Origin: Chondrosia reniformis
Lineage: Eukaryota > Porifera > Demospongiae > Chondrillida > Chondrillidae
Assembly: GCA_947172415.1 (NCBI GenBank)
Contig: OX359202.1
Span: forward strand, 4,004,001-4,068,000
Length of the DNA stretch: 64,000 nt
Direction: 5' to 3'
Shown here: in pieces, positions 47,101 through 59,100 of the stretch
Layout of the letters: the number at the start of each line of letters is the position of its first letter
Numbering within the stretch: position 1 is the first letter of the stretch
Program-made: the position numbers and the translations under genes
The notes under the pieces: model-generated
Told to the model about the DNA's origin: nothing
The model's database searches: none
What the model saw: only the letters and a program-made list of their open reading frames with translations

Positions 47101-50100
47101 AATGGAGGACGTAACTTACCAGCAACAAAGATGGTGACGGATTTTGTCACTTGACGTCGGGCATGTGCGAGGCGATTTCCAGTCCATGCGACGTCATGTC
47201 TGTTGACGGTAAGTATTTTTCAGATGCAGTGTGACTACTTAGTCATAACCAGGTGTATCTGACTGTCCTAACACGGTGGAAAGGAAGGTTGGCTAGGTCT
47301 GACTACTTGTTTTGACCGCCGAAGGTTGACAAACTGGGACATTTTTCCATCATCTAGGGTCTCAGAGTCTCGTTCGCGATCAACCAGTGGAAGTACAATT
47401 GGCAGCATCGTTTGGTAGCTCGCCTGCGGAGATGGCAGAGCTTAGGAGAAGGCTGGAGAAGTGCTTGGTGTCTGAGCTGAAAGAAATTGCTCAACGATTC
47501 AAGCTCCCAAGTTGTGTGGGGAAAAGGAAGGGGGAGAACTCATAGAGAACCTGCTAAAGCTTGGGCAGGATGGTGCCTTTGATGCTAGTCTTCTTACAGA
47601 GCAGACCCAGTCCGTCAAGCTGGACGACCAAGTACCAGAACTGGTGTTGACATCGGAAGAATGGCTTATGTGGGGCGAGAAAAACAGTAGTTCGGTTTGG
47701 CCATGCTTGCGCACTGCTCTGGGTAGGATGACTGTGCAGAGCCTCCATGTTCTGGCCAAGTCTGTGAAGGCCAGGTTGACAAATGCCATTGGGAAAGGAG
47801 ATATTGATGAGAGTCTCCTTGCCTTCAGCCATGTTGGCTCTCTGACAGTCCACAGAGAGAAAGATGAATGGAGTGGCTTATCATACATTAGTAAACCCAT
47901 CAAAGTGGAACTAGCCAGCTTGCCACCATTTGCCAACATCAGATCCTGGTCAAAGTCTCTTGATTGCCTCAAACAGTTTCATTTTGTAAACTTTTTGTGT
48001 ATCTTGTTGAGTGCAGAGACAAAACGTTTGACCAACAATCCATGAGAGCATTTAAGTTGCATAGAAGTGCTCCTGTCAAACTCACTTCTGCAGCACATGT
48101 AGGAGAAGCTGTGCTCGTTCAGCATCTTCAGCAGCCACCGCAGCAAGACTGTTCCCTGTTTCTCTTCTTTGCTGAGCCCGATCAAAGTGACCAAGTGACT
48201 GCCGACTTTGCGATTGTCCCACAATGTGAGGGTTATCGTACCCCATTGCCATGGAAGGGATGTAGTCCGGATGAGTGGGGTCTTTGCGTGGCACACCAGT
48301 GGTAAAGTGATCTCTGCGCACTTGATCAACTTGGCCCGGAATCCAGTCAGATCCGTTAATATTCTTTGAGCGGCAATCCAAAGCCTGCGCTTTTCTCCAT
48401 CCCGAGGAAAACGATAAAAGCTTATCTTAACCCCCTTTGTGTGACATCGTGTGCAGCCTATCACTGCACATGAAGTAACCATGACGCGACACGAGCAAAA
48501 GCTAAGATGCAAATTCGCCGAAGCAACAGTATGTATACTTCTCTACAAGTGGACTTGCCTACCAACATGGCCAACAGTTACCGTTGCCACGGTAAAGCCG
48601 GAATTTGGGAATTGGTCTATAACAGTTGCTCTAACACAAGAGGAAATGGACCAGCTGCTCAATGACATCATTAACATCTGGATAAATTTGCATGGGTTTG
48701 CACTGGCATCCCTCTTGGTTAAACAGTATAAAGAAACTGTTCAAAAAACACCATTAAGTCAAAGGGACTGCGCAGGCAATAAATAGGGGATAAAGAGGGT
48801 CATTAACTGTGTAGCTACATGTATATATATTTTAATGCATGTATATATATATAAGTGCATGCATGTACGTATAATGATATATAAGTGTATAGGTGTATGT
48901 GATTCATGAAACTGAACGTTTTTGATTACGCTTTCGCAATGCAACCTCAGATTCTGAAACTGAGGTAACATTCTCTTCTCTGCCACGGACTTTACCCTGC
49001 TCCTTCTTTGAAAGACCTGTGGCTACTCTTAAGATATTTGCCATGGTACTAAATTGTTGGACAGTGGGGTTATCGCATTTTCGACCTCTACTTCTTTGAT
49101 CCCCAAAGTAGCATTCCAAGGTGTCCTGGCAAAAACTCTCAGTCAGGAGAAACTTAACATTCCTGTCCTGCAAGAGTAGTGGCCCCAACTCCAGGAAGGA
49201 TGTGACTATATAAAATGGACATGTATATAATATATACATCCACAGGTTAATATGCATATAATAATTACCTGTCATACGAATACCATAGAGTTTCAGCTGA
49301 GAACAACATCTTGGCTTTTTCAGAGGCTGAACACTCTTCTAAGGACATTACTTCATCTTCCCTCTCTTGAAAATATGGCAGGAATTTCTCTTTGAGCCAC
49401 TATAAATGTGCATGACCATAACTGTATGCTTATATACTGCATATAAATATATTACTCCAATCAGTAATGGAATAAAAGGGTTCTTTGCTACTCTTTCTTG
49501 ACTTCTTTCCCTCCTGTAAAATCCTGATGTTGAAAAATGTCAAAGAATTGATCCATTATTAGAGAAAATTGCTCTGTGACTTCAGTATCAACAAGAACCC
49601 CTAGTTCTTGGTACATTTGCATTCCCTTTGACACCGAGTTACTGGGAACCTATGTAAAATATAAAAGCTGGTATATTCTGTACCTGCACATATATGGTGA
49701 TATGTACCGTGCGACCAAATCTACCCTAATCTTGGAGTAAGATGTTTGGTAGATGTGTTCTCGCTTGAGCTTTTTACCGATGTATAGACCAGTGTCAGTT
49801 TGTGTTCTTTCTTGAAGTTTCTTCAAATGCTGCCATAGAATGTAACGATATCCCTTCTATATGTGGAAGAAAACCATGCACATGTATATAATGTAAATGA
49901 AACTTTAATTAATATGTATATGTATCTGTCTGACCTTTAGAATTTTTTTCCCCCAAATTTGGACTTCTCTCAGCAGTTTCTAGTTATTTTCATCAAGTGC
50001 GGAACATCGCTGATGAAGTATATATTTCTGCCTGGAGCGTAGATGTTTGGAGTCTTATAAACTACTCCATTGGCTACATTGCTACCTGAAACATCTTTAT

Positions 50101-53100
50101 GCATTCTATTTACTGCCACCCCATCAGCAGTTATAGCTATCACTTGAAAACCAGCAGCTTCAGCTGCCTCAATTACTCTCCATGCAGTGCTGTATAATTG
50201 TTCTCCACTCAAATTAGTGGTGGCAAAATGACCCAAGGTGTAGTCTAATTTGCTACATAAGCCATGAAGCATGAATGCTAAAACAGGTGTAGCTACTGTC
50301 AGGTGTGCTTCACCCCTCTCTAACTCTGCCAGTTGCTGCTCTACTTCTCCTAGGTTTGTGTACCCTATGAGCTTCCCAGTATGCTTAATGTACACCAGGT
50401 CTTCTTTGATCTTCATCTCATCAAAGACTAATACAGCGTACTTGCCAGCACAATTTCAGCCTTTTTTGCTAGGTCTTCAGTGACTTCTAAATGCAATCCT
50501 GCATGCATGCATGCATGCATTATCGTATCTTATATGCTTAAATATGTATATAAATACATTTTTAGCTAACCTGGCTCAGCTTTTGCCCAATGGGTGTAAT
50601 CACGGAGGGTTCTAGCAGATGGCAATTTCAGAACATCTTTTATGGTTTCATATGCGGATGCTGAAAGGGATCTGAGATAAAGACACCACTTAATCATAAG
50701 TGGATGCCATCTCATTCCTCTCATGTCGACTGTGTCTGTGGCTTTTTTCTATATATGCAGAGTAATGGCTGCATTAATATATACATATAGGGATGAAAAG
50801 CATGCATGCATGCTTATTTTACCTTCTGGTCCCAGAAGAGTTGTTTGAATGAATTAACTGGCAAAGATAGTATACCAGTATCAGCTTCTTGGACTATAGC
50901 TACAAGATCTTCACTTTTGGCAGGAAATGAATTATAAATTAAAAGGTGGCACACCTAAATATACTACATACTCATGCGGATGACTATATACATACTGTGT
51001 TGGTTGTATGCAAACAACCATTACAGTGTACTATTTAGCTTGGTGTTGCATAATAATTATAAAAGTTGCAACTATATACATAATAAATACTATACTGTAC
51101 AAATTTTCGAGCAATAACGAAACAGAAATTAACAATAACAATTTTTCAACAATTTTGACTTTAATAATATTGCTCGAAAATTTATACAGACTAATATTTA
51201 ACTTTAAAGTTGGCTAAGTCGGTAAAATAAGCGATTAACGATTAGCCGCTGCACTAGCACGATATATATTTATACATACTTTGCTGTCACTGAACTGAAC
51301 TCGACTGACCAACACTGTTCATGTGGGTCTCGTGGTTTATTTCTCTGGTTTTCCCTGCATTTTCAGTCGATCCCAACAACTGTAGCAACTCGATTGCATT
51401 GGCATTTCATTGTACATAATGGCACGTGCCTTTATTAAAGAATGTATTTAATAATTGGCTCAACAAGTTTATCAAGTTTTGACAATTTTTTCATCTTGTA
51501 TTATATTTATGTAATCAGCATACAAGAAGTTAAAGCAAACCAAACTACGTATATACCTATACCTATAAATATACTAATTGTATATATCATGAAGAAGTTA
51601 AAGCAAACCAAACCCTCCATGGTTGGCTATTCCATATATCATCCTCTCACAGAAACGTTCTGGGTTGTCATAGTGTTGTGTTGGCAAAGTAAGTCATATG
51701 AGAGGTAAGTGGGAATTCCGAAGTTAGGTTGAAATTGATACTTGCCTGGTACATGGAAACCACCAGGTGGAGGATACTCAGCACCAATGAAAAAACTGAG
51801 CATCTGCATCAGGGATACTTTGACTGGGATGTCATCTGCTATATACTAGATATACAGGCATATGTATATATACCATATGATACTTGTGAATTTGAAGGTA
51901 ATTACCTTCTAATTCAAATTCACGGAGAAGATCTAAAAATAGCATGTAGGCAGCCTCTTCCTTCTTCATTCATCAACTCAATTTTACTGTGATACCAGTG
52001 ATTGGCATTACGTATCCTGCGTCAAGGGTAATGTCAACTGCCTCGAAGCACACAGCCCGCGGAGTGTTCTCATCTCAATCTGCATGATGACAGACATGGC
52101 AAACTCTGTTTACACATTTGTGCATTTCTTAATTCAGCTATGCCATACCTTCTTCTGTAAACTTAGCACCTCAAGCATCCTGCTGAGAAACTTCAATTGA
52201 GGACATCTCGACCCCACACATGTACTTGATGGGTGGTGCGATGAATGTAAAACGGCTGCCACCTTGCACCAACTCATGGACATAAGCCGGCCAATATGAT
52301 AGAACTTCTTTGTCTGCATGCATATACACACACACTCATAAGAAACTTTCCATTTACACAATATTTAAATGACGTTGGTAAAGACTCTTCGTTCCCTTTG
52401 AGAAAATCGCTGTTATATTTACGTATACCCGCGAACGAATATACGCTATCAACTGTTTTCCCACCTATACTGAGTTGCTACAAAACATTAGAGTGAAAAT
52501 AGTGGTAAAACTAACTCTCATTGATAGAGCACGTATTATTGTCCTTACGGAGCAGGGTGTTTCTCAACGCCAGGTTGCTGCTCAGGTTGGCTGTAGCCAC
52601 ACTTGCGTGAAATATTTGCTCCTAAAATATGGGAAGACAGGCACAGTGGAAGATCAACCCAAATGTGGACGTCCAAAAAAGCTCACTGACAGAGCAAAGA
52701 CCACAATATTACATTTATGCAAGAAAGATCGATTTCGCCCTGCTACATCCATCACAGATGAGCTGAATGTAAACTATGGCATTTCTGTTTCCGTATCAAC
52801 AGTGAAGAGAACATTGGCTGACTTTGGGATGCATGGGAGAATTGCAAGACGCAGCTAACAGAAAAAAGCGTCTGCAATTTGTCCTTGAACGCAAAGATCG
52901 GACAGTCAAAGACTGGGGTAAAATCATCCTTTCAGATGAATCAAGATTCAATTCATATAAGAGCAACGGATGTACCTATGATCGTAGGAACTCATGTGAG
53001 GCATTGAATCCCTGTTGCATTCAGCAAACCGTCAGACATGATGGAGGAAGTGTTATGGTATGGGGAGCATTTCCTTTTTTGAAATTGTCGACTCTACCGA

Positions 53101-56100
53101 GAATCAGTCATCGTCTAGATGAGCAAGGCTATATCCAACTGTTGAAGGACAATCTCTTGCCATTCCTTAAGGAATTTCCCCCAGGGAAAAGAGTCTTCCA
53201 GCAAGACAATGCTCCAATTCACACTGCAAAAGCAACGTCGTCCTTTCTTGTTAGCAATGGCATCAGATTAATAAAATGGCCATCACAATTGCCTGATCTT
53301 AATCCCATAGAGCATCTATGGGACGAATTGGACCGAATCACAAGAAAGAAGGTGGCTGCAACAAACTGGTGTTCAAGTTTGTACAGTTTGTACCGTTCCC
53401 TACAAGAAGCATGGACATCCATTTCGAAAGACTATTTAGTGAAGTTGTTTAATTCGATGCCCAAAAGAATAGACTCTGCCAAAAGGTGCACACACTAAAT
53501 ATTAGTTAACAAATTTGTTTATAATAATCTCTATTATATCGCCAGTTTTCATTTATTTCTGTCGTTTTTTTGAAATTTAATGTTATGCGATGTTGCCATT
53601 TTATCCGAGTGGAAAATTTCTTTTGAGTGCTACTGTATATATATATATATATATACATGGTTACAATTTAATTTCATCACATGCAAGCTCTGCTACTTAA
53701 TTTTAACCTTACTTGTAGACCAACAGCATCGATGATCGACTGTCCACACCAATGATCGATCGATGTACGACATCGACATCAATTGTCGTTTTTGTCCACT
53801 TTGGCACTCCATAAATCTCGACCTTGTAAATAGCCAATCGAGTGAAACGGCGAGTGGTATGAATCGTCACATAATGGGTGATATAGTTAAAGAAGAATGA
53901 ATTTCAGATAATAGCAAATTATTGCTCTACGGCTTGAAAACAGACTTTCATATTTCGAAATTAAAGTGAATTAGCCAAAGAATCGATCAAAGTATCAACA
54001 TCGGCAATATATTGACTGATCAATGTTTGCCAAATTTCTTTTTGCTACGGAGGTTTCAGATACCTTCTTATTGTCCCAATGTTTCTGCTTATTTTGTTTT
54101 ATCTGTAAGGATTCCTGTGCCATCATAATTTCCCTTTTTGGCTGGGTCGTGTTCCTTTAACCTAAACGATTTGACCCAATTTGAATGGCAGCTTGGCGTT
54201 CATATTTCTCCTGTTGATATCATAAATGATCCCATCATACTTTCCTGCAATCCACCTGATTGAAACCCAGTTTTCTGCTCTCTTGTGTCGCTTTGTGAAT
54301 ATGAAACTCACAATAAATTTACACCCATTTATAGGCGTTAACACTCTCAAGTCCTGTCGAGGCACTCGCTAAAATCCCTCGACTTTTCCTTGCCTTGAAT
54401 ACCACCACTCTTTAGCACTCTTTCTTTTCACTTTCTTTTAGCACGTACCGTAAATGCAAGAGGAACCCTCTTTAGTAATTTACCTTGGGTTTGTGCCTGA
54501 ATAGGCTTTCATCAACCTGGACAACCTTTCCAGTTCCACCAAGTTGATTTGGCCTTCGCAACCATTTGCTACTACAAACTTCCCTGAACCACTGGTAAGT
54601 GTCGATGGCCATGTAGTTGGAGACACCGGCCTCTTTCCCTGCATCGGAAACAGGGTATTACCTAGCCCACCAATATAGAAGAATGAGCCACTTCTGCAGT
54701 GTTATGCACAATTTTTCAAAGAAGCTACCAGACCAAATTGTAGCTGTTTTCCTGCAGGTCGGACACCTCCAGCAACACCCATCTGAAATATCAGATCTGC
54801 CCTGCCACTGCATTAGCTGAGATGAACTGGGGGTATTGCAGGTTGTGCATTTCTTTCTTCTAGCAAGCAGACAGTTACCTGTGAAGTATATTTATGTATG
54901 GGCTTATAAAATATAGTCCTATCATTCATATGTGCCTGTGTTTATTTCCTTCATACCCAATTAACCCATCTATACTTCCAAAAATCACAAGATTTAGATC
55001 AAGAAGAGACATTTTGCCGAAATTGGAAGAAATCCTGCCAGAAATTATTTTCAACGATAATTTCATCAATTATTTCCGAAAATTACACTTTAACACTTAT
55101 TTTAATGATAAAAGAGAGAATGGTGAAGTGCATGCTTGTCATTATTGACCATAATTGTCTATGACATCATCATTGATGTAATGTTCTATGATGTCAGATG
55201 ACATCATTGCCGTCGTTTTAGGCCTGGTCCGTTCTCTTCACTTGATCCCCCGTCTGTAACCGGTAAAACGGCCAGTTTATTTCTAAAGGTACCATATGCA
55301 TTATATGGTTTCATATATACGTACATACACATATGTGAACTTGGCATCCAGATTGTTAATCAGCATTTACGTATATACCTTTTCATAGGTCTTCCGGTAG
55401 TCTACATGTATAAGATCTTTTTTATGGACATCAAATATTATTTGATAGAACTTTGCCAAATTAGCAATTCTCCAAATCTGTCCCACTTGCTTTCCACTTC
55501 TTCTATATAATTCATGGAGGGGCTTTATATGCATGTGTATGCACATAGGTATTGCATTGGCCCTGAAAGTATGCTGAACTTAGTGACTGCATCATTACCT
55601 GCTGTTTTGCTGGCACAACTAGTACACCTCGGGCACCTAGGCTTGGAAGATCCAGCAAATGAATCTTGTTCTTTTTTACATCGAAACATCAATTCTTATT
55701 GCAGTTGATGGATCTTTGATGGTGGCGTTAATCCTTTCACCAAATTCTTTGTAGTAAGTGCCACTTGTACCCCTCTTGCTGTCTGGTGGACAGTTCTCTG
55801 ACAGAAAAAAACTAGAAATCAATCTTGTGTTTTTCCATCTGTAATTGCCACACTGTCAATGTTAGCTGCACCTATTTGCCTTGTGTAATTGTTGAGCTGC
55901 TGACACCAACTGGAAAGTAGCACCCAAAATGTGTATTTATACTATGGAAAGTGGTTCCTGCATGCGGTAAAGTGGTCTGATGACTCATTCAATGATGTGT
56001 CTACCTGGCTCCGTAGCAGGTCGACCAGTTTCAAAAACCCTCCAACCCGTTTCAAACCCAGTCAGATGTTGTGAAACAGGTCGTAATATATACACTAAGT

Positions 56101-59100
56101 GTATATAATGTTGCATAGACTAAATATTGGTAACATCACCTTTGTGAGACTACCTCTTTGTTGAAGATTTTCCCAGAAATTCTACATTCTCAGCACTATA
56201 TAGCAGTAGTAATTAGCATAGAAATGTTTTGTGCAGTCCTGATTTTGTGAAACCTGTCCTCATGTTTAAGTACATATTTGATTGCTAGTATCATCTATTC
56301 TGTTTTTCTTTACTTCTTAGAAACTCTAAGAGGAATGTTGTTTTGGGATATCAAGACCTTAAAGGTTATTAGCATGAGACATAATCTGTAATGTTAGTAT
56401 ATTAATTAATTGGTATGCTGTAAATCGTATACTTACCACAACGTACCCTAATGGCTCGTGATTTTCTTATTATCAGAAGAAGCCAGAGTGTGATTGGCCA
56501 CTATAATGAGAGACATAGGGGACTAAGATAACAGGCCAGTCTGAAAGTATTGCTGTATTGCTATTTTTTCAGCAATGATAGTATAGGAGTATTGGCAGTA
56601 TGTGGTCTTGATTTGAGATTGTTTTATTAGTTTTTATTCTGCTACGTATATTTACGGTATGTGACACGGAAAACTTACTTGGATCTGTAGAATTCCACAT
56701 ATATCCGTTGTGGATGTCTGCAAACAGCCGCACGGTCAGCCGCAGATATTCTGTACAAATCCATACAGAAAGTGATGGAATGCAGTACTTGTGTACGCGC
56801 TTGGGAGCGAATTCATTGTTTATGTACTTGTAAGTCATAATCCTGAACGAATGAACAAGACACATTTCAGCAGCCGACGCCCGAGTTCTTCCGACATTAT
56901 ACATCCGTGTGGATAGTCCGCACATTGCCACGCAGGTGCCCACGTATTGCCGCGCAGCTAATTGCGGAAAACCAACGTGGAGCATCTGCGGAAAAATTTA
57001 AGTTTTTCGTGATGTGTACCGTAGCATTCATAAAGGAGTTATTTTTAATTTTTTAAGCAAGAAAAAGTTACATGGAAATCCTTTGTAATGCTATGAAAGA
57101 ATGTAATAAAATTACCTCCTGATTTTATGTAGTATGTACATACATATTTTCCTCAAGTACATCCAGAGGTTGCCATAAAAGCTACTACATGCATGTACAT
57201 ACACCTACTGTAAAGGTACAATTGTATGCATGTGAAAATTTATACGAATTTGGAAAATTTGGCGTCTGAACAAATTTATGCGCTTGTTATTTATGCGTTT
57301 TTGTCTATCAAGATTAATTGACATCTTTTAAACACTGTGTAAGCCTTATGCTTTCTCGGCTGCTTTGATGTGTTGTACCTCGTGTAGAATGGCTGCATTG
57401 GCTGACTTTGTCACGACATCTCCGATCTGTGTTTTTCTGGCTGTTGGCAAAGAATTCGCGGGTTGGAAGTAACGAAACAAAGCCATCATTCGCTGCACTA
57501 ACGTACGTACGTTTGAAAATCAGCTGCAAATATGATTATGTGCTTTTATGCCGTACTAATATAGTGTGAATAGAAATTTAAATGCCCAGGAATTGCCTTG
57601 CATAATTTGCATAAATAAAACTCACGTATACAATTGTCCTTTTACAGTATGCAGTAAAATATTAATTTTACTAACATTAGTTAGGAAATGGTTATTCTAC
57701 TGAGTCTACTCCATCATTTATTTTAACTACATTCTGGTACAATACTGCATACAAATCAGGAGCAGGCAAGTCAATGATGACAGAATTCCAACTACATCCA
57801 GAGAAATCAAATTATGCTTGTGTAAATGTATATACGTACCTGTTTTACTTCCAATGGTAGTTTTCTGGGGGTCAATTCAAAGTACTGTAATTGCCTCACT
57901 ACCATCAGCAAAATGAATGTGGTCTAATCATCACTTCAGTTGTAGTTGCATTACTGTGTTTAGGGTACACAGAAGATAATCCAGCTTACCTTGGTAACTC
58001 TGTTGGTCGAGTTGCTGGGAGAATCAAAAAAGGAAAATTTACACTAGATAATGTTACCTACCAACTGGTTTGCAATAATGGAGATGCCCACTTACATGGA
58101 GGAAAAAAAGGGTTTTCCAAGGTACTAAGCAGATGTAAAATCTTCCACCTCCCTTACATGTTACAACATACAAACAATGTTATCTGTGATACATTTTGCT
58201 ATATGTTTAAATTAAACTGACGAATTGATAAATATATATGCTTCTATGTTGGTTTGCCATAGGATGATATTGTATAGTGTGCATGTATACAGTTTAAGGT
58301 ACAAGGTAACATCATATTTGTTTTGGTAGCTCAACTGGAGTTTGAAGTCAATGGGCGATTCATCTGTTGTGCTAGCTGTTACAAGTCCAGATGGTGATCA
58401 AGGTTATCCTGGAGAAGTGAAGGTGCATGTGTTTATAGGTTGTAGAGTACAATGTAATTAAATACATTAAGTTAAGTATCCAAAATTACTATATAGACTA
58501 TCCATGATGATATGATATAATTATCTTATTCAGGCAGAGGTTTCTTATGCTCTTGAAAACCTGTCTTTGAGTATCATCTATTCTGCCACATCAAATAAAG
58601 ACACACCCATTAACATGGTGAATCATGCCTACTTCAACCTCTCTGGTGATGGGGACATACTGGATCATATACTGCAGCTAAGAGCTGATAAAAGAGCTCT
58701 CCTTGATGACAGCAGCTCACCCACAGGTAATACAACAGTTCAGTGTAACCTTACTATCCTTTGATATGTACTGGCATATTACCACACACGGAAAAATATA
58801 CAGTAGATATTTATGTTTATGATGCCTTGAACCTTGCACCAATCTGTTTTTTCTTTGAAGGTGAAATAGTGTCAGTCAGTGATACACCCTACGATTTTAG
58901 AAAACCATGTGTCATCGGTGCAAGGATAGCTCCATTACAAAGCAGTCTGAAAAAAGGTTATGATGATGTTCTGTGTTTGGACTGTAGAGGAGAAATGATG
59001 ATATGTGGAAGGTATATACTTTTATGAATCATTGAATCTATTGAAGCATATGAAATGCATGTAAAAGACACCTTGGGACAAGCACTCCTGCTCGTATATA

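Larger units (their letters stand above)
38335..56320. other. GALM intron 1 (18 kb transposon-filled)
   Basis: Holds relics of at least seven element types, listed individually. Stretches where I recognise nothing beyond AT-rich or low-complexity DNA are 38500-39340, 40250-41100, 41330-42040, 46800-47390, 51000-52470 and 54900-56300. At 38443-38484 a 20-base GC-rich motif (GACTTTGAAGCGGGCGGCC) is tandemly doubled. ATGAATAATGGGWCRCCC is repeated at about 38551 and 38876. AGAAGTTAAAGCAAACCAAA occurs at 51525 and 51593. Confidence 0.6.

Noticed and set aside
47499..47972. 157-codon minus frame opposite the SAP-like fragment
   Set aside because: Mirror of the plus-strand coding sequence; composition matches an antisense shadow.
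51700..52360. N-terminal THAP exon for the P-element relic
   Set aside because: Frames here show no C2CH THAP pattern on the minus strand.
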